Source of the DNA: Desulfomonile tiedjei
GTDB lineage: Bacteria; Desulfobacterota; Desulfomonilia; Desulfomonilales; Desulfomonilaceae
Direction of reading: 5' to 3'
Assembly (NCBI GenBank): GCA_016212925.1
Contig: JACRDF010000050.1
Coordinates: forward strand, 62,001 to 126,000
Length of the DNA stretch: 64,000 nucleotides
In this document: positions 21,401 to 29,774 of the stretch, piece after piece
Numbering within the stretch: the stretch's first letter is position 1
How the letters are laid out: each line of letters opens with the position of its first letter
The notes under the pieces: generated by a model
Database searches by the model: none
What the model was told of the DNA's origin: nothing
What the model saw: the letters and a program-made list of their open reading frames with translations, nothing else
Translations under genes and position numbers: made by a program

Positions 21401-21521
21401 AGAAAAAGGCCGGCAAGATGGCCACAGCTAGGACCCAAGACAAGAAGATTCGGACCGTCTGCCATCTTTTCGCCAAGGTCTCGGCACGTAAGCTGCCGAA
21501 TAAAACCGGTGGACGCGACAT
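18462..21521 (-). CDS. Tandem SUMF1/FGE-like domains fused to a C-terminal PDZ domain
   Basis: 1019 residues from ATG at 21519-21521, which has GAGGAAA before it; a longer frame to 21623 lacks such a site. A membrane segment (about 24-42) anchors it and the rest should be periplasmic. Formylglycine-generating-enzyme-like domain 1 spans about 189-472 and domain 2 about 564-846; each has the SxGxFxMGSSEAxI start, LPTEAQWEYAARGG and a GG-x-W near the end. Real FGE needs two cysteines around the final RGGSW/RxxxR region. Domain 1 has GGCW but RNAFR, and domain 2 has GGEW and RCAFR, so FGE oxidase activity is unlikely. A PDZ domain lies at about 904-981. A binding or assembly role is inferred. Confidence 0.8.
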   Translation of the reverse strand: MSRPPVLFGSLRAETLAKRWQTVRIFLSWVLAVAILPAFFFSNPAAASQDQSKSGQSSNASSKDRNEIGPAKLFEAVSGYIDGFHRNPSKDSKENLRGRKEQRRGFSQAKTGDGEPRRVLKKEEDLARARMQRQEWELAVDPLESALKGATYAASSDDTSRLKLLLQAAQGNAGKASQDKSPTPGEVINSIGMRLVLIPAGSFTMGSSEAEIRRIQNDWNVQESLIQREGPAHKVRISRPFFLGKYHVTAGQFKRFVQETGYRTVAEKQGWGWVYDDSKKHWAKKPSASWRNPGTEAREDYPVSLVCHEDAEAFCQWLSKKEQRQYHLPTEAQWEYAARGGKEGERYTWGDEYPDGKRLNVADRNSPVPWADRTLDDGHARLAPVGSYEPNSFWLYDMLGNAWQLCSDLYDPKAYEEAKSALAVDPTGPRRGKKKVARGGCWAFGAGIARNAFRFGIDPDTGTDMSGFRVAVVAAPDETPQSGADDRNQQEALWRHGQVTPLMDRVKDLVAKGRRIEALRVIEKASAAGSKETDLAEETNAFAKRVLEALVDVTGDKSGEAFTNSLGMKMIRIPSGAFVMGSSEADISWAMGALSQGQPVNLENEFPFHKVRISRPFFMSSTEVTVAQFREFVNETGYITDAEDEKGGQVFNTESNQFERKAGTSWKNPGWTISSDQPVTMVSHNDAQAFVEWLTAKEKVPYKLPTEAQWEYAARGGLPMAQFPWGDALPDGRRANYADKNTDFAWRDRTADDGFKYVAPVGSYEPNGFGLYDMGGNVLEWVRDYYREDYYRFSPEVDPEGPGHGENRVMKGGEWTFGPVNLRCAFRGWARPDLAFYNSGFRVIIEMTSPQRTFHFADDFLTKSWVPGPDQRAVASAMAKEKERQAKVVPADRATGSKTLPAPHVEPVSGVVVLDFTPKSDAKKAGMARGDVIIEYHGVRDLTAEKFLALTAKTKRDKTHPVAVFVRDGYEYSLRLPSGSIGISVMDTTVKGPFKKPEPRPDRAPTGDKDQKSQPQDWT

Positions 21522-21928
21522 TGATGTTTCCTCTTGAAAAACGTTGCCCTTCGGCAGATGACACATCGCCGTGTAGCATTGGAATGAGAGGCAAAGGTTA
21601 TTCGGTGTCATGGAAATCTCCAAACGCCTTCCTATTCAGACAGCGAGTTTGCCGGGCCGACGGATTAATAGGCATTGCCAGAATTTTGGTCTTTTTGCAT
21701 AGGGCCTTGTATGGATGAGTATTGTTGTTTGGGTGCCACTGCTAGAAAGAGATCACCTGAAATTGCCGTTTCGACGCAATAGGCCTCTTCATGGGCAATC
21801 GCATTACAGTTGGCACCTGCTATAGAAAAACCGCGTCCCTCGCTATCATACACACGCGCGGAACGCGGGCTCTTGCGTCGATTTCCTGTCTTTGGAGGCA
21901 TTCGTGCCGGCCGGTCATTTCAATGCGG
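21522..21928. other. Intergenic region holding a truncated palindrome copy
   Basis: 407 bp between two minus-strand genes. At 21727-21743 the sequence matches the left edge of the 30-bp palindrome found at 26503. Nothing else is recognised and no gene is seen. Confidence 0.45.
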
Positions 21929-22771
21929 TTACTTGATTTCCACAGGAATTTTTTTCTTAAGCTCTTCAGTAAGCTGATTGTGGGTCTGAGAGTTCTTCTG
22001 ATCCTGAAGGCGATTCTTGATAAGCCCGCGAACTTGCACTAACGCGCGCGTTTCCGGCTGGCGGCGATCTTCCACTTTCAGTATGTGCCAGCCGAACTGT
22101 GTTTTTACCGGCCCACCAACCTCGCCTTTCTGAATCTTGAACAGGCTGTGCTCGAATGATTTTTCAAAGGAACCCTTTGGCAGCCAGTCTTTGCCGTCAG
22201 GCAATTCCAGCTTCCCTCCCGCGGCAGCCGCCGGGTCAATTGAGTGCTTCTTGGCAAGGTCGGCGAAGTCTTTGCCGGACTTGATCTCATCGAGGATCTT
22301 ATTCGCCTGGGCCTCGGTCTTCACTAGGATGTGGCGGACCTTAACCTCTTCAGGGGGCTTGAATTCCCCGATATGCTCTTTATAGTATGCAGCCAGCTCC
22401 TCTTCGGATACCGGCGGCGTTTTGGCCAGGTGACGCCTGAAGTATTCCCGTGCCAGGTATTCGGTCTGCGCGTAATCGAGGCGCGTCTTGATGGCCGGTT
22501 CCTTGTCCATTCCTTCGGTCGCGGCTGCTTGGGCAAAGAGCATGAAAGAGACCACCTCATCCAGTATCTTTTTCCGGCCGTCCGGGGTCAGGAAAGGGAC
22601 TCGATTTTCCTCCGGAATCGTAGAGATGATGCTATCCAGCATTTCGCGGGTGATTGTTTGATTTCCCACTTTAGCCAGAACATCTCCACCTTTTTCAGTA
22701 GTGACCGGTTGGGCAAAAGCATTAAGCGTCATGATTCCTAAAAGAATTATAAGCCACCAAATATACTTCAT
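21929..22771 (-). CDS. Parvulin-type periplasmic peptidyl-prolyl isomerase
   Basis: A 280-residue PpiC/SurA-like foldase that helps exported proteins fold by cis-trans proline isomerisation. The signal peptide is MKYIWWLIILLGIMTLNAFAQ. An N-terminal SurA_N-like helical region (about 25-125) is followed by a rotamase domain (about 130-235) with EEVKVRHILVKTE, then FADLAKKHSIDP, GGKLELPDGKDWLPKGSFEK and TQFGWHILKVE, all hallmark parvulin motifs. ATG 22769-22771 was chosen because the signal peptide begins there and a GAGG lies upstream; the frame extends ten codons more. It is the first gene of the minus-strand group that includes the SUMF1-PDZ gene. Confidence 0.92.
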   Translation of the reverse strand: MKYIWWLIILLGIMTLNAFAQPVTTEKGGDVLAKVGNQTITREMLDSIISTIPEENRVPFLTPDGRKKILDEVVSFMLFAQAAATEGMDKEPAIKTRLDYAQTEYLAREYFRRHLAKTPPVSEEELAAYYKEHIGEFKPPEEVKVRHILVKTEAQANKILDEIKSGKDFADLAKKHSIDPAAAAGGKLELPDGKDWLPKGSFEKSFEHSLFKIQKGEVGGPVKTQFGWHILKVEDRRQPETRALVQVRGLIKNRLQDQKNSQTHNQLTEELKKKIPVEIK

Positions 22772-22961
22772 TTCTAGACCTCGTCTTCTTGTGGGCCACA
22801 AGTAATCATTGTTCCGCTGCCGTCGAAGACAATCCGCTTAAAGAGCACTGCCGGAACACGGCTGCACCATAGGATAATCACACTGGAAAAGCAAGCAGGA
22901 GTCGGACGGCCAGCCTTATTTGAGTTCCTGGGGGCATTTCGCTACTGCGGTTCGGAAAACC

Positions 22962-22989
22962 TTGCAATACCAAACTTTTCGAATATGCT
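22962..22989 (+). promoter_or_regulatory. Possible sigma-70 promoter of the HisKA-like gene
   Basis: TTGCAA at 22962-22967 and TATGCT at 22984-22989 with a 16-bp spacer, about 90 bp before the ATG at 23078. Confidence 0.5.
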
Positions 22990-23077
22990 AGACTGAGACT
23001 AATTCTTGGTTCCGTCCGCCATACAGAGCCGGTCTCGGTCGTGCGTCGCCGGCCGTGACGATTCCCTAGGAGGAATA

Positions 23078-23779
23078 ATGCCAGACAATGGACCGCCCGA
23101 AGAAGACCTGCTTCATTTTGCTTCCTTGGAAGAGGTCTTCGGAGGCTTTTCTCACGAGATGGCCCAACCCCTGAATGCCATCGTGATAGCGGCTCAGGTG
23201 ATCCAATTAAAGGTGGAGAGGAGTTCGTTGCCCGAGGCGGAAAGGACTTTTTTTAATCAAAGGCTGGAAATAATCTCCTCTCAGGTTCAGAGGGCTACAC
23301 AGATGATTGGGAGCTTACGATCCTTCAGCGACTCGGCCACCGATTTTTATCTCCAAGGCACCAACATAAGTCATATTTTCCAGCGAATTTACGACCTTAT
23401 GCAAAACCAGTTTGTCAAGCGCGGGATTGGCGTCGCATTACAGTGTGCCGGCAATCTGCCGCCTGTGAAAAAAGATTTGCACTTGGTTGAAAGTGTCGTG
23501 GTGCAATGTTTGGCCTACGCCCGAGACTCAGTGGGGACAATCGCTCGGTGGCATGAAAGCCAGGCCGCTCCGTACCGGAAGGAGATCACGGCAAAACTGG
23601 TCGAGAGCCATCGCGGATCAGTCCTGGAAATCGAATGGAGCCTCGGGACACTTCCGGGCAACACGGTGCCGCTTGACCCGAAGAGCCGGGTTGGATTAGT
23701 CACTGCGGCTCTGGTGCTCCGGTCCAGAGATGGGGAGCTGGAAACCTCGATAAATCGGGTTGTGGCCAGAATTCCGTGA
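23078..23779 (+). CDS. HisKA-domain protein with degenerate kinase ATPase domain
   Basis: 233 residues from ATG 23078, which has a perfect AGGAGG six bases upstream. Residues about 18-90 form a histidine kinase dimerisation domain with the H-box FSHEMAQPLNAI (His26). The following region should be the HATPase, but it is eroded: the N-box asparagine is replaced in CLAYARDSV, no DxGxG G1 box is present, and the end RVGLVTAALVLRSRDGELE only echoes a G2 box. No sensor domain precedes the H-box and no response regulator is adjacent. It may be a phosphotransfer or dimerisation partner rather than a kinase. It stands alone, divergent from the parvulin gene. Confidence 0.65.
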   Translation: MPDNGPPEEDLLHFASLEEVFGGFSHEMAQPLNAIVIAAQVIQLKVERSSLPEAERTFFNQRLEIISSQVQRATQMIGSLRSFSDSATDFYLQGTNISHIFQRIYDLMQNQFVKRGIGVALQCAGNLPPVKKDLHLVESVVVQCLAYARDSVGTIARWHESQAAPYRKEITAKLVESHRGSVLEIEWSLGTLPGNTVPLDPKSRVGLVTAALVLRSRDGELETSINRVVARIP

Positions 23780-24109
23780 AATCCAAAGCTAAGCTTCTGT
23801 GCAATACCGATTTGCAGTGAACCTTGCATCATCGCAGCAAAGAAGCACGGACCTGCTCGGGCATGTCCGTACCACCCAACGCCAGTGTGAAGTTGAAATA
23901 ATTGCGTGCCACTGACACGGGAACCAGATCAGTCCCGGAAAAAGCTGGAGAGCTAAGTCCTTTTTTGAAAGCGAATCGGTATAAAGTATCGCACCGCGCG
24001 GCCTGTACCAGCCTTTTCGCGTTGACAGTGCCAATTTCTATGTTATGATCATGACCGCCATGATGCGGTATTGTGCAATGATTTCAGCTTCTGCACTGGA
24101 GGGTTTGCA
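23780..24109. other. Intergenic region, contains mltD promoter
   Basis: 330 bp between the HisKA-like gene and mltD. Only the promoter at 24022-24049 is recognised; I see no gene. Confidence 0.5.
24022..24049 (+). promoter_or_regulatory. Sigma-70 type promoter of mltD
   Basis: TTGACA at 24022-24027 and TATGAT at 24044-24049, spacer 16 bp. The predicted start near 24056 gives a leader of about 55 nt to the GTG at 24110. Confidence 0.7.
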
Positions 24110-25357
24110 GTGAGTCCGTTGAGGAGAATCGAGGGCGTTGCTGCGATCTTTCTCCGGCGACGAGGTGCCTTCGCGGGGCTGTTGATGCTGGCGGCCAGTG
24201 CTCTAGCGCTGAGCGGGTGCGGCTCCACAGCGTCGATGGTCAAGCAGAACCTGGAATATAAGCCCATCGTCTGCAATGCGTTTTCTAGGGCTCTAGCGCT
24301 CGGCTCGGACCAAAAGAAGAATTCTCCGACATCGCCCACCAAACCGACCTCATTCCCTCCATTGCCCATAGATGAACGAACGGATAGGGTACGGCATTTC
24401 GTCCGTGAATATGCATATCGGCAGAGAGAAACCATGAGGCACTACCTGGCACGGGCCGAAAAATACCTTCCCGTGGTGAAAGCTACGGTCAGGGAGCACG
24501 GCCTTCCGGAGGATATAGCTTACCTGGTCATGCTCGAATCCGGCGCAAATCCGGAAGCCCGTTCCCCGGCCAACGCCCTGGGAATGTGGCAGTTCATGCC
24601 GGCCACGGCGCGCAGCTACGGTTTGAAGGTGGACAGTTGGGTCGACGAGCGACTGGACCCGGAGAAGTCCACCAAGGCAGCGATGCTTTATCTGAAAGAT
24701 CTGTATGGCATGTTCGGTTGTTGGCGACTGGCGCTAAGTGCCTACAATTCCGGGGAAAACAAGCTCAACAAAGTTCTCTGCCAGGAAGACGCCAATGAGT
24801 ACGATGAGATTTGTACCAGCCGTAGTTTGAAGAGGGAGACCAGAGAGTTCTTCCCCCGGTTCCAGGCAATGGCTCATATTGCTAAGAATCCTGAAAAATA
24901 CGGATTCCCCACGCGATCTGAAAAAGTCCAGGAAGCCAAGCACGAGTTCGCTACTATCGAAGGAAATTATTCTCTGGACAGTCTGGCAAAAGCTATGGCG
25001 CTGACCCAGGAAAAACTGGTTCAGATGAATCCGGCGCTCATCCGAGGCCAAACGCCTTCGAACGGGTCGCCCTATCCGCTTCGGGTGCCGCTCGGGAAGA
25101 AAGAGGTCCTGAGTGCTCAGTTGGAACGCATCCCTGTGGAGTCACGCGAAGCGCATATCGTTCACGTAGTCCATTCCAAAGAAAATGTGTTCCAATTGTG
25201 CAAGCGCTATCAGACTGACAAATCGCAACTGGCAGCACTCAATCCCGACATTAATTTTCGACGTCGCCTGCGCCCGGGGTCCAAAATCGTCGTCCCCGCG
25301 CCAAAAATCCAGACCAAAAAGTCCCTTCGCAACGACCGGCTTTCATTGCTAAAATAG
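24110..25357 (+). CDS. mltD: Membrane-bound lytic murein transglycosylase D
   Basis: 415 residues from GTG 24110, with GGAGGG six bases upstream; the frame is open further but the signal sequence fits this start. It is a lipoprotein: the lipobox LSGC follows a hydrophobic stretch at about 20-36. The SLT domain (about 130-270) has LPEDIAYLVMLESGANP with the catalytic Glu, GMWQFMPATARSYGL and LALSAYNSGENKL. A degenerate LysM-like segment (YSLDSLAKAMALTQEKLVQMNP) and a C-terminal LysM (VHSKENVFQLCKRYQTDKSQLAALNP) follow. The enzyme cleaves peptidoglycan glycan strands to 1,6-anhydro products during wall turnover. The family is secure. Confidence 0.93.
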   Translation: MSPLRRIEGVAAIFLRRRGAFAGLLMLAASALALSGCGSTASMVKQNLEYKPIVCNAFSRALALGSDQKKNSPTSPTKPTSFPPLPIDERTDRVRHFVREYAYRQRETMRHYLARAEKYLPVVKATVREHGLPEDIAYLVMLESGANPEARSPANALGMWQFMPATARSYGLKVDSWVDERLDPEKSTKAAMLYLKDLYGMFGCWRLALSAYNSGENKLNKVLCQEDANEYDEICTSRSLKRETREFFPRFQAMAHIAKNPEKYGFPTRSEKVQEAKHEFATIEGNYSLDSLAKAMALTQEKLVQMNPALIRGQTPSNGSPYPLRVPLGKKEVLSAQLERIPVESREAHIVHVVHSKENVFQLCKRYQTDKSQLAALNPDINFRRRLRPGSKIVVPAPKIQTKKSLRNDRLSLLK

Positions 25358-25497
25358 ACGGCCTCTGAGTGAACATTACAACGATGTCAATGCCACGCGA
25401 CGCTGTGGATTCAATGACAGCGACGGATAGGCGTATGTGTGCTAGGCTGTCATGGAGCCACAACGGTAGTTCTTTGTGATTCTAAAGGAGAAGATTG

Positions 25498-26385
25498 ATG
25501 AATCCATCTCTGCTGCCCCAACAAGCATCCGAGCGCATACAAAAGGCATTCGATCGCTTGCGGAATCAGGTTCCCCAATTGGCGAATGTCTTGGACGCGT
25601 TTGAGGCTCTTTTCGTGGAAAGAGCATTGTTAAAGGCGGAGCTTCCCGCAGAAGCCCCGAGTGATTTTTCCATAGACCCTGTGAAATTTTCACGTGGGGT
25701 CCCAATTTTCAGCAGAGATGAATTTGCGCTGTCGCCGGAATGGTTGAAAGACGCGGCTGATCGGCTGATTCCGGCCATGGAAAAGGGATTTCCAGGGATC
25801 GGGGAGCAGTTACGAGTAATAAGGGAGGCAATTGTCAATTCTGAACCGGAGGGTCAAAGTTTTTCATCGGCCTATCAGACAGGGATTGAAGATTGGGCCG
25901 AAAAGCTCAAGGTAGACCCAGCGACCCTGCGGTTCGTTCTTTTTCAGCTGGAGAAGCCGTTCGCAGAAAAGCTCGCCGAATCGCTCCCGCCGTTCCCTGA
26001 AGGGCTCGAATGGCTCAAGGGCTACTGCCCCGTATGTGGATCATGGCCTGAACTGGGGTTCCTGGAAGGAAAAGAAGGGCATCGCAAATTGCGATGCTCG
26101 TTCTGCGGCAATAACTGGGGGTTTATGCGGACGCAGTGTCCTTTTTGTGAGACGCTCGACCAGGACAAAATGGAAATCCATTTTGCCGAAAACCGTGAAT
26201 TCGAACGCGTCGAATTATGTCACGAGTGCAAGAAATATCTTGTCAGTATTGATCTCAGAGACCGCGCAGACGAAATGGTGCTGGAAGTCGCGCCCCTGGC
26301 AATGGTTCACCTCGACATTCTAGCTCAAGAAAAGGGCTTTTCGCCCGCGGCCATACTCGGCTGGAACGTAATCGGCCCGACCTGA
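25498..26385 (+). CDS. fdhE: FdhE-family formate dehydrogenase accessory protein
   Basis: 295 residues from ATG 25498, preceded by AAAGGAG. The C-terminal half carries four rubredoxin-like Cys pairs: CPVC (about 180), CSFC, CPFC and CHEC, in the arrangement of FdhE, which binds iron and is needed for maturation and export of Tat-dependent formate dehydrogenases. The N-terminal half is helical, as in the family. The sequence is divergent from E. coli FdhE, so the call rests on motif pattern and length. No formate dehydrogenase lies in the window. It sits between mltD and the PBP1A gene. Confidence 0.8.
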   Translation: MNPSLLPQQASERIQKAFDRLRNQVPQLANVLDAFEALFVERALLKAELPAEAPSDFSIDPVKFSRGVPIFSRDEFALSPEWLKDAADRLIPAMEKGFPGIGEQLRVIREAIVNSEPEGQSFSSAYQTGIEDWAEKLKVDPATLRFVLFQLEKPFAEKLAESLPPFPEGLEWLKGYCPVCGSWPELGFLEGKEGHRKLRCSFCGNNWGFMRTQCPFCETLDQDKMEIHFAENREFERVELCHECKKYLVSIDLRDRADEMVLEVAPLAMVHLDILAQEKGFSPAAILGWNVIGPT

Positions 26386-26918
26386 TGACAATGCCGTAAA
26401 ACGGCCGCGTTCTGGAAAAGACCCTTTGGCGAATGAATGCACCCCGATTCTCAAAAGTTCTGCCTTTCTTGACCAGGATCTAGCAAATAGGGATCATGGT
26501 TTGGGTGCCACTGCTGGCTTGTCCAGCAGTGCTTCATTCGCAGGCACTGCTGGACAAGCCAGCAGTGGCACCCCGTCGCGGAGAAACCACCTAATTTTAG
26601 TGCATTGAGTAGGGTACCGTTTTTTTCCGTAACCAATCGGAAATTACTTTTGGGAATCGGTATATGATACGGTGGCAGCTCTGCGGGAAAAAAACCGTGC
26701 CCGCCACGTCATTGTGTGCGCAGCCAAGCAATCCCAACGGTTTGGTTGGTCAGAAAAAGGAGATTGTCCCGCAAGACGCGGGATCGTTAAGCCCCTCGCG
26801 AAAACTCCCGGCCACATGCAAGCTACGCCCCGCCCGGCAAATCCCACGTTTCTTGACGTGGAGCCGCCTGTGACATACACTTCTCGGAATTACTCGGAGC
26901 ATCAATGGGGTCAGGCAA
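26386..26918. other. Intergenic region with perfect palindrome
   Basis: 533 bp between fdhE and the PBP1A gene. It holds the perfect inverted repeat at 26503-26573. I see no protein-like frame and no clear promoter. Confidence 0.5.
26503..26573. repeat. Perfect 30-bp inverted repeat with 11-nt loop
   Basis: The arms at 26503-26532 and 26544-26573 are perfect reverse complements (left arm begins GGGTGCCACTGCTGG), with loop TTCATTCGCAG. The unit is itself nested, since CACTGCTGG and CCAGCAGTG recur within each arm. A truncated copy, GTTTGGGTGCCACTGCT, lies at about 21727-21743. This looks like a mobile REP-type palindrome. Without a U-tract it is not an obvious terminator, though the stem would be very stable in RNA. 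Confidence 0.85.
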
Positions 26919-29774
26919 TTGATTTCTGGGGAGAGGAAAAGGCGAAGGCATTCGTGGGGCAGGATTCTTGCCTGGCTCATGGTGGGTATACCGATCTTGC
27001 TCCTGGGCGCCATAACATGGGGGGCCTTGGGCGCAGGGTTGGCCGTTTACCTTACATATTCCGTGGATCTTCCCCGGATTCCCGATCTCCGTTCGTATCG
27101 CCCCAAGACCGTCTCGAACTTTTTTGCTGAAGACGGAACCGTGATTGGCGTTTTCTACAAAGAGAAACGTTTCCCCATCCCTCTATCATCCATGCCGAGG
27201 CATGTCGTAAATGCCTTTCTGGCTGCGGAGGATGCGCGGTTTTTCTCCCATACTGGTGTGGACTTGCCCGGGGTTTTCAGGGCACTGGTGCGAAACATCG
27301 AATTGGGAAACTTCTCCCAAGGCGGCAGCACCATAACCCAACAAGTGACCCGCAACTTCTTGCTCACAAAAGAGAAAAAGATCTCCCGCAAAATAAGAGA
27401 AGCCATCCTGGCGCACAGGATCGAGAAGACCTTAACAAAGGACGAGATCCTGGGGCTTTACCTCAACGAAATCTATCTTGGCGGGGGGGCCTACGGAATT
27501 GAAGCCGCCGCGGGAACTCATTTCGGGAAGACCGCAGCGGAACTGACTATTGCCGAGGCCGCAATGCTGGCTGGGTCCGTTTCCAACCCTTCCAGGTTCG
27601 ACCCCAAGCGAAATCTGGAGGGCGCGCTCAAGCGCCGCGAATTTGTTCTGGGAAGAATGTTGCACAACGGCTTCATTGCCGACCAGGAATACCAGGAAGC
27701 AATGGCGGAGACACCGCGATTCAGAGAAAGCCTGCCTAATCCTTTTGAGCGGGTCCCTTACTTCACCGAAGCGGTCAGGCAATACATCGCGGCCAAATAT
27801 GGGGAGCATCGCCTGTACAACGAGGGACTGCAAGTTTGGACAACGTGCGACCTGCCGCTACAGCAGCGGGCTTCCGAAGCTCTCCTCAGAGGCGCGCTTG
27901 CATGGGAAAAACGACAGGGACGACCCGCGGGCCTCGTCCGAAGACTGAAAAATACCGAAGTGAAAGAGTTCCTGAAAAGCCCGGACAAGGACTCCTACAA
28001 CCTCGGTGACGTGGTTCAGGCGGTCGTAATTGCCAACAATGAACCCAAGAAGGGAAAGAAAAAGACCGAAGCAAACATTCAAGACTGCATTTTGGCACTG
28101 GCCGGCGATGCACGGCTGCGAATGCAGCTTGAAAGCCCTGTGCGCTACCGACCCAACGACATGGTGGAACTCCTGGTGACCAAGGTGGAGGGTGACACCA
28201 TAAGCCTGGAGCATCGGACCTTGCCGCCTGCCGGCGGCGCGCTGGTGTGCATTGAAAACAACACCGGTTACGTGCGCGCCCTTGTCGGGGGGCTCGATTT
28301 TGAGCGATCAAATTTCAACAGAGCTACGCAAGCAATGCGCCAGCCCGGCAGCGCCTTTAAACCGTTTGTTTACGCGGCCGGCCTGGAATGGGCTCAATAC
28401 AGCCCGCAAACGTTAATAATCGACGAGCCGATCGCAGTGGAGATCGATCCCAGAGAGCCTGAATGGATTCCAATGAACTCGGACGGCGCGTTTGTGGGAC
28501 CCATTCCTTTTCGTGATGCCCTGGCGCATTCTCGCAACGTCGTGGCGGTAAAGCTGCTGATGGACGTCGGCATGGACGCGACAATACAGATGGCACGTAC
28601 CATGGGGATAAGATCGCCGCTAGGTCGAAATCTTTCACTAGCTCTTGGAGCGTCTGAGGTCACCCCTCTTGAGCTTACGTCCGCTTACACGGTTTTTCCC
28701 AACATGGGGGTCCGTGTCCAGTCTGTGTTAGTAAAGAAAGTGGTGGACCGTTTCGGCAAGGTCCTCGAAGACAACACCATGCAGCCGCTGGACATCGCTG
28801 CTGTGGCCAACGCTCCGGAAGCCCGGCCGGCAGCGAGTTATAGTGAACGTCCTGGCGCCGTCTCAGAAAGCCACGAGCCAATTTCCCGCGGAAAGACCGG
28901 GCTTGTGGAAGAAATGCGGTCCCTTGGCGATGAGGATCGAAAGTCCGGTGCCATGACAGGCATTGACAGCCTGCTTAGCGGCTCCCAGACGCCGAAATTG
29001 TCATTGAGCCGTTCCGCGCCCCATAAGGTTCTGAGCCCGCAAAGCGCTTACTTGATGCTCAGCATCCTCAGACAGGTATGCGTGTCCGGAACCGCCGCTT
29101 CGGTTTCAAGGCTCCGTCGGGCCGATCTAGCGGGGAAGACAGGCACTACGGACGAATGCACCGATGCCTGGTTCATAGGATTCAACCCCAAGTATTGTAC
29201 GGGAGTTTGGATAGGGCATGACGCGAAGGTCTCATTGGGGCGTCGCGAATACGGAGGCACTGCTGCTCTGCCGGTATGGATGGACTTTATGAAAGGGGCC
29301 CTCGCGGACGAGCCTCAAGGGGCCTACCCGCCCCCGCCGGGGATAGTATTCTCACGAGGCCTCTCCCCATCAAGTCGTGGCCGCGTTAACGCACTTCTGG
29401 AGGCCGAGCCTGACCTGTTGGCGCGACCGGACCTCAAGGAAGTTTCCCCTGTGGACACCAGGGCGGTGACTGCATCTGCAAGCTCGCATGCAGGTTTCGT
29501 CCAACCCATGCACCTCGGCTTCGGCACGGCGGTCTATCCGGGTATGATCCGGGTCCTTTCTCCAACAGGTCAAACGATTGGGCATGCGTTTTATCCGCCG
29601 GATCAAAAAGGCAAGTTGGTTGTTTACAAAGAGAACTATACGACTGGGGAGCACGAGGACGATTCGGAGGAACAGGACAACCCGCCGGAATGGTTCGTGT
29701 CCCGCGCAGCGCGCTTCCTACGTGACTTGCGCAAGTTTGTACCGTCGATTTCGCAAGAAGGTTGGTTTCGATGA
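26919..29774 (+). CDS. mrcA: Penicillin-binding protein 1A, bifunctional class A
   Basis: 951 residues from a TTG at 26919, chosen because a basic cytoplasmic tail (RKRRRHSWGR) leads into the membrane segment (about 18-45); a later ATG at 26979 would lose it. The GT51 transglycosylase has the catalytic Glu104 in EDARF, and GGSTITQQV and KTLTKDEILGLYLN. The transpeptidase has SAFK (Ser478, Lys481), SRN (538-540) and KTGTT (740-744). About 80 residues of charged, low-complexity sequence (620-705) are inserted before the KTGTT motif, and the tail after 790 is also extended. It polymerises and cross-links peptidoglycan. Its stop overlaps the HtrA start (ATGA). Confidence 0.95.
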   Translation: MISGERKRRRHSWGRILAWLMVGIPILLLGAITWGALGAGLAVYLTYSVDLPRIPDLRSYRPKTVSNFFAEDGTVIGVFYKEKRFPIPLSSMPRHVVNAFLAAEDARFFSHTGVDLPGVFRALVRNIELGNFSQGGSTITQQVTRNFLLTKEKKISRKIREAILAHRIEKTLTKDEILGLYLNEIYLGGGAYGIEAAAGTHFGKTAAELTIAEAAMLAGSVSNPSRFDPKRNLEGALKRREFVLGRMLHNGFIADQEYQEAMAETPRFRESLPNPFERVPYFTEAVRQYIAAKYGEHRLYNEGLQVWTTCDLPLQQRASEALLRGALAWEKRQGRPAGLVRRLKNTEVKEFLKSPDKDSYNLGDVVQAVVIANNEPKKGKKKTEANIQDCILALAGDARLRMQLESPVRYRPNDMVELLVTKVEGDTISLEHRTLPPAGGALVCIENNTGYVRALVGGLDFERSNFNRATQAMRQPGSAFKPFVYAAGLEWAQYSPQTLIIDEPIAVEIDPREPEWIPMNSDGAFVGPIPFRDALAHSRNVVAVKLLMDVGMDATIQMARTMGIRSPLGRNLSLALGASEVTPLELTSAYTVFPNMGVRVQSVLVKKVVDRFGKVLEDNTMQPLDIAAVANAPEARPAASYSERPGAVSESHEPISRGKTGLVEEMRSLGDEDRKSGAMTGIDSLLSGSQTPKLSLSRSAPHKVLSPQSAYLMLSILRQVCVSGTAASVSRLRRADLAGKTGTTDECTDAWFIGFNPKYCTGVWIGHDAKVSLGRREYGGTAALPVWMDFMKGALADEPQGAYPPPPGIVFSRGLSPSSRGRVNALLEAEPDLLARPDLKEVSPVDTRAVTASASSHAGFVQPMHLGFGTAVYPGMIRVLSPTGQTIGHAFYPPDQKGKLVVYKENYTTGEHEDDSEEQDNPPEWFVSRAARFLRDLRKFVPSISQEGWFR

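Noticed and set aside
18462-21521. Active formylglycine-generating enzyme
   Set aside because: Neither SUMF1-like domain shows both catalytic cysteines.
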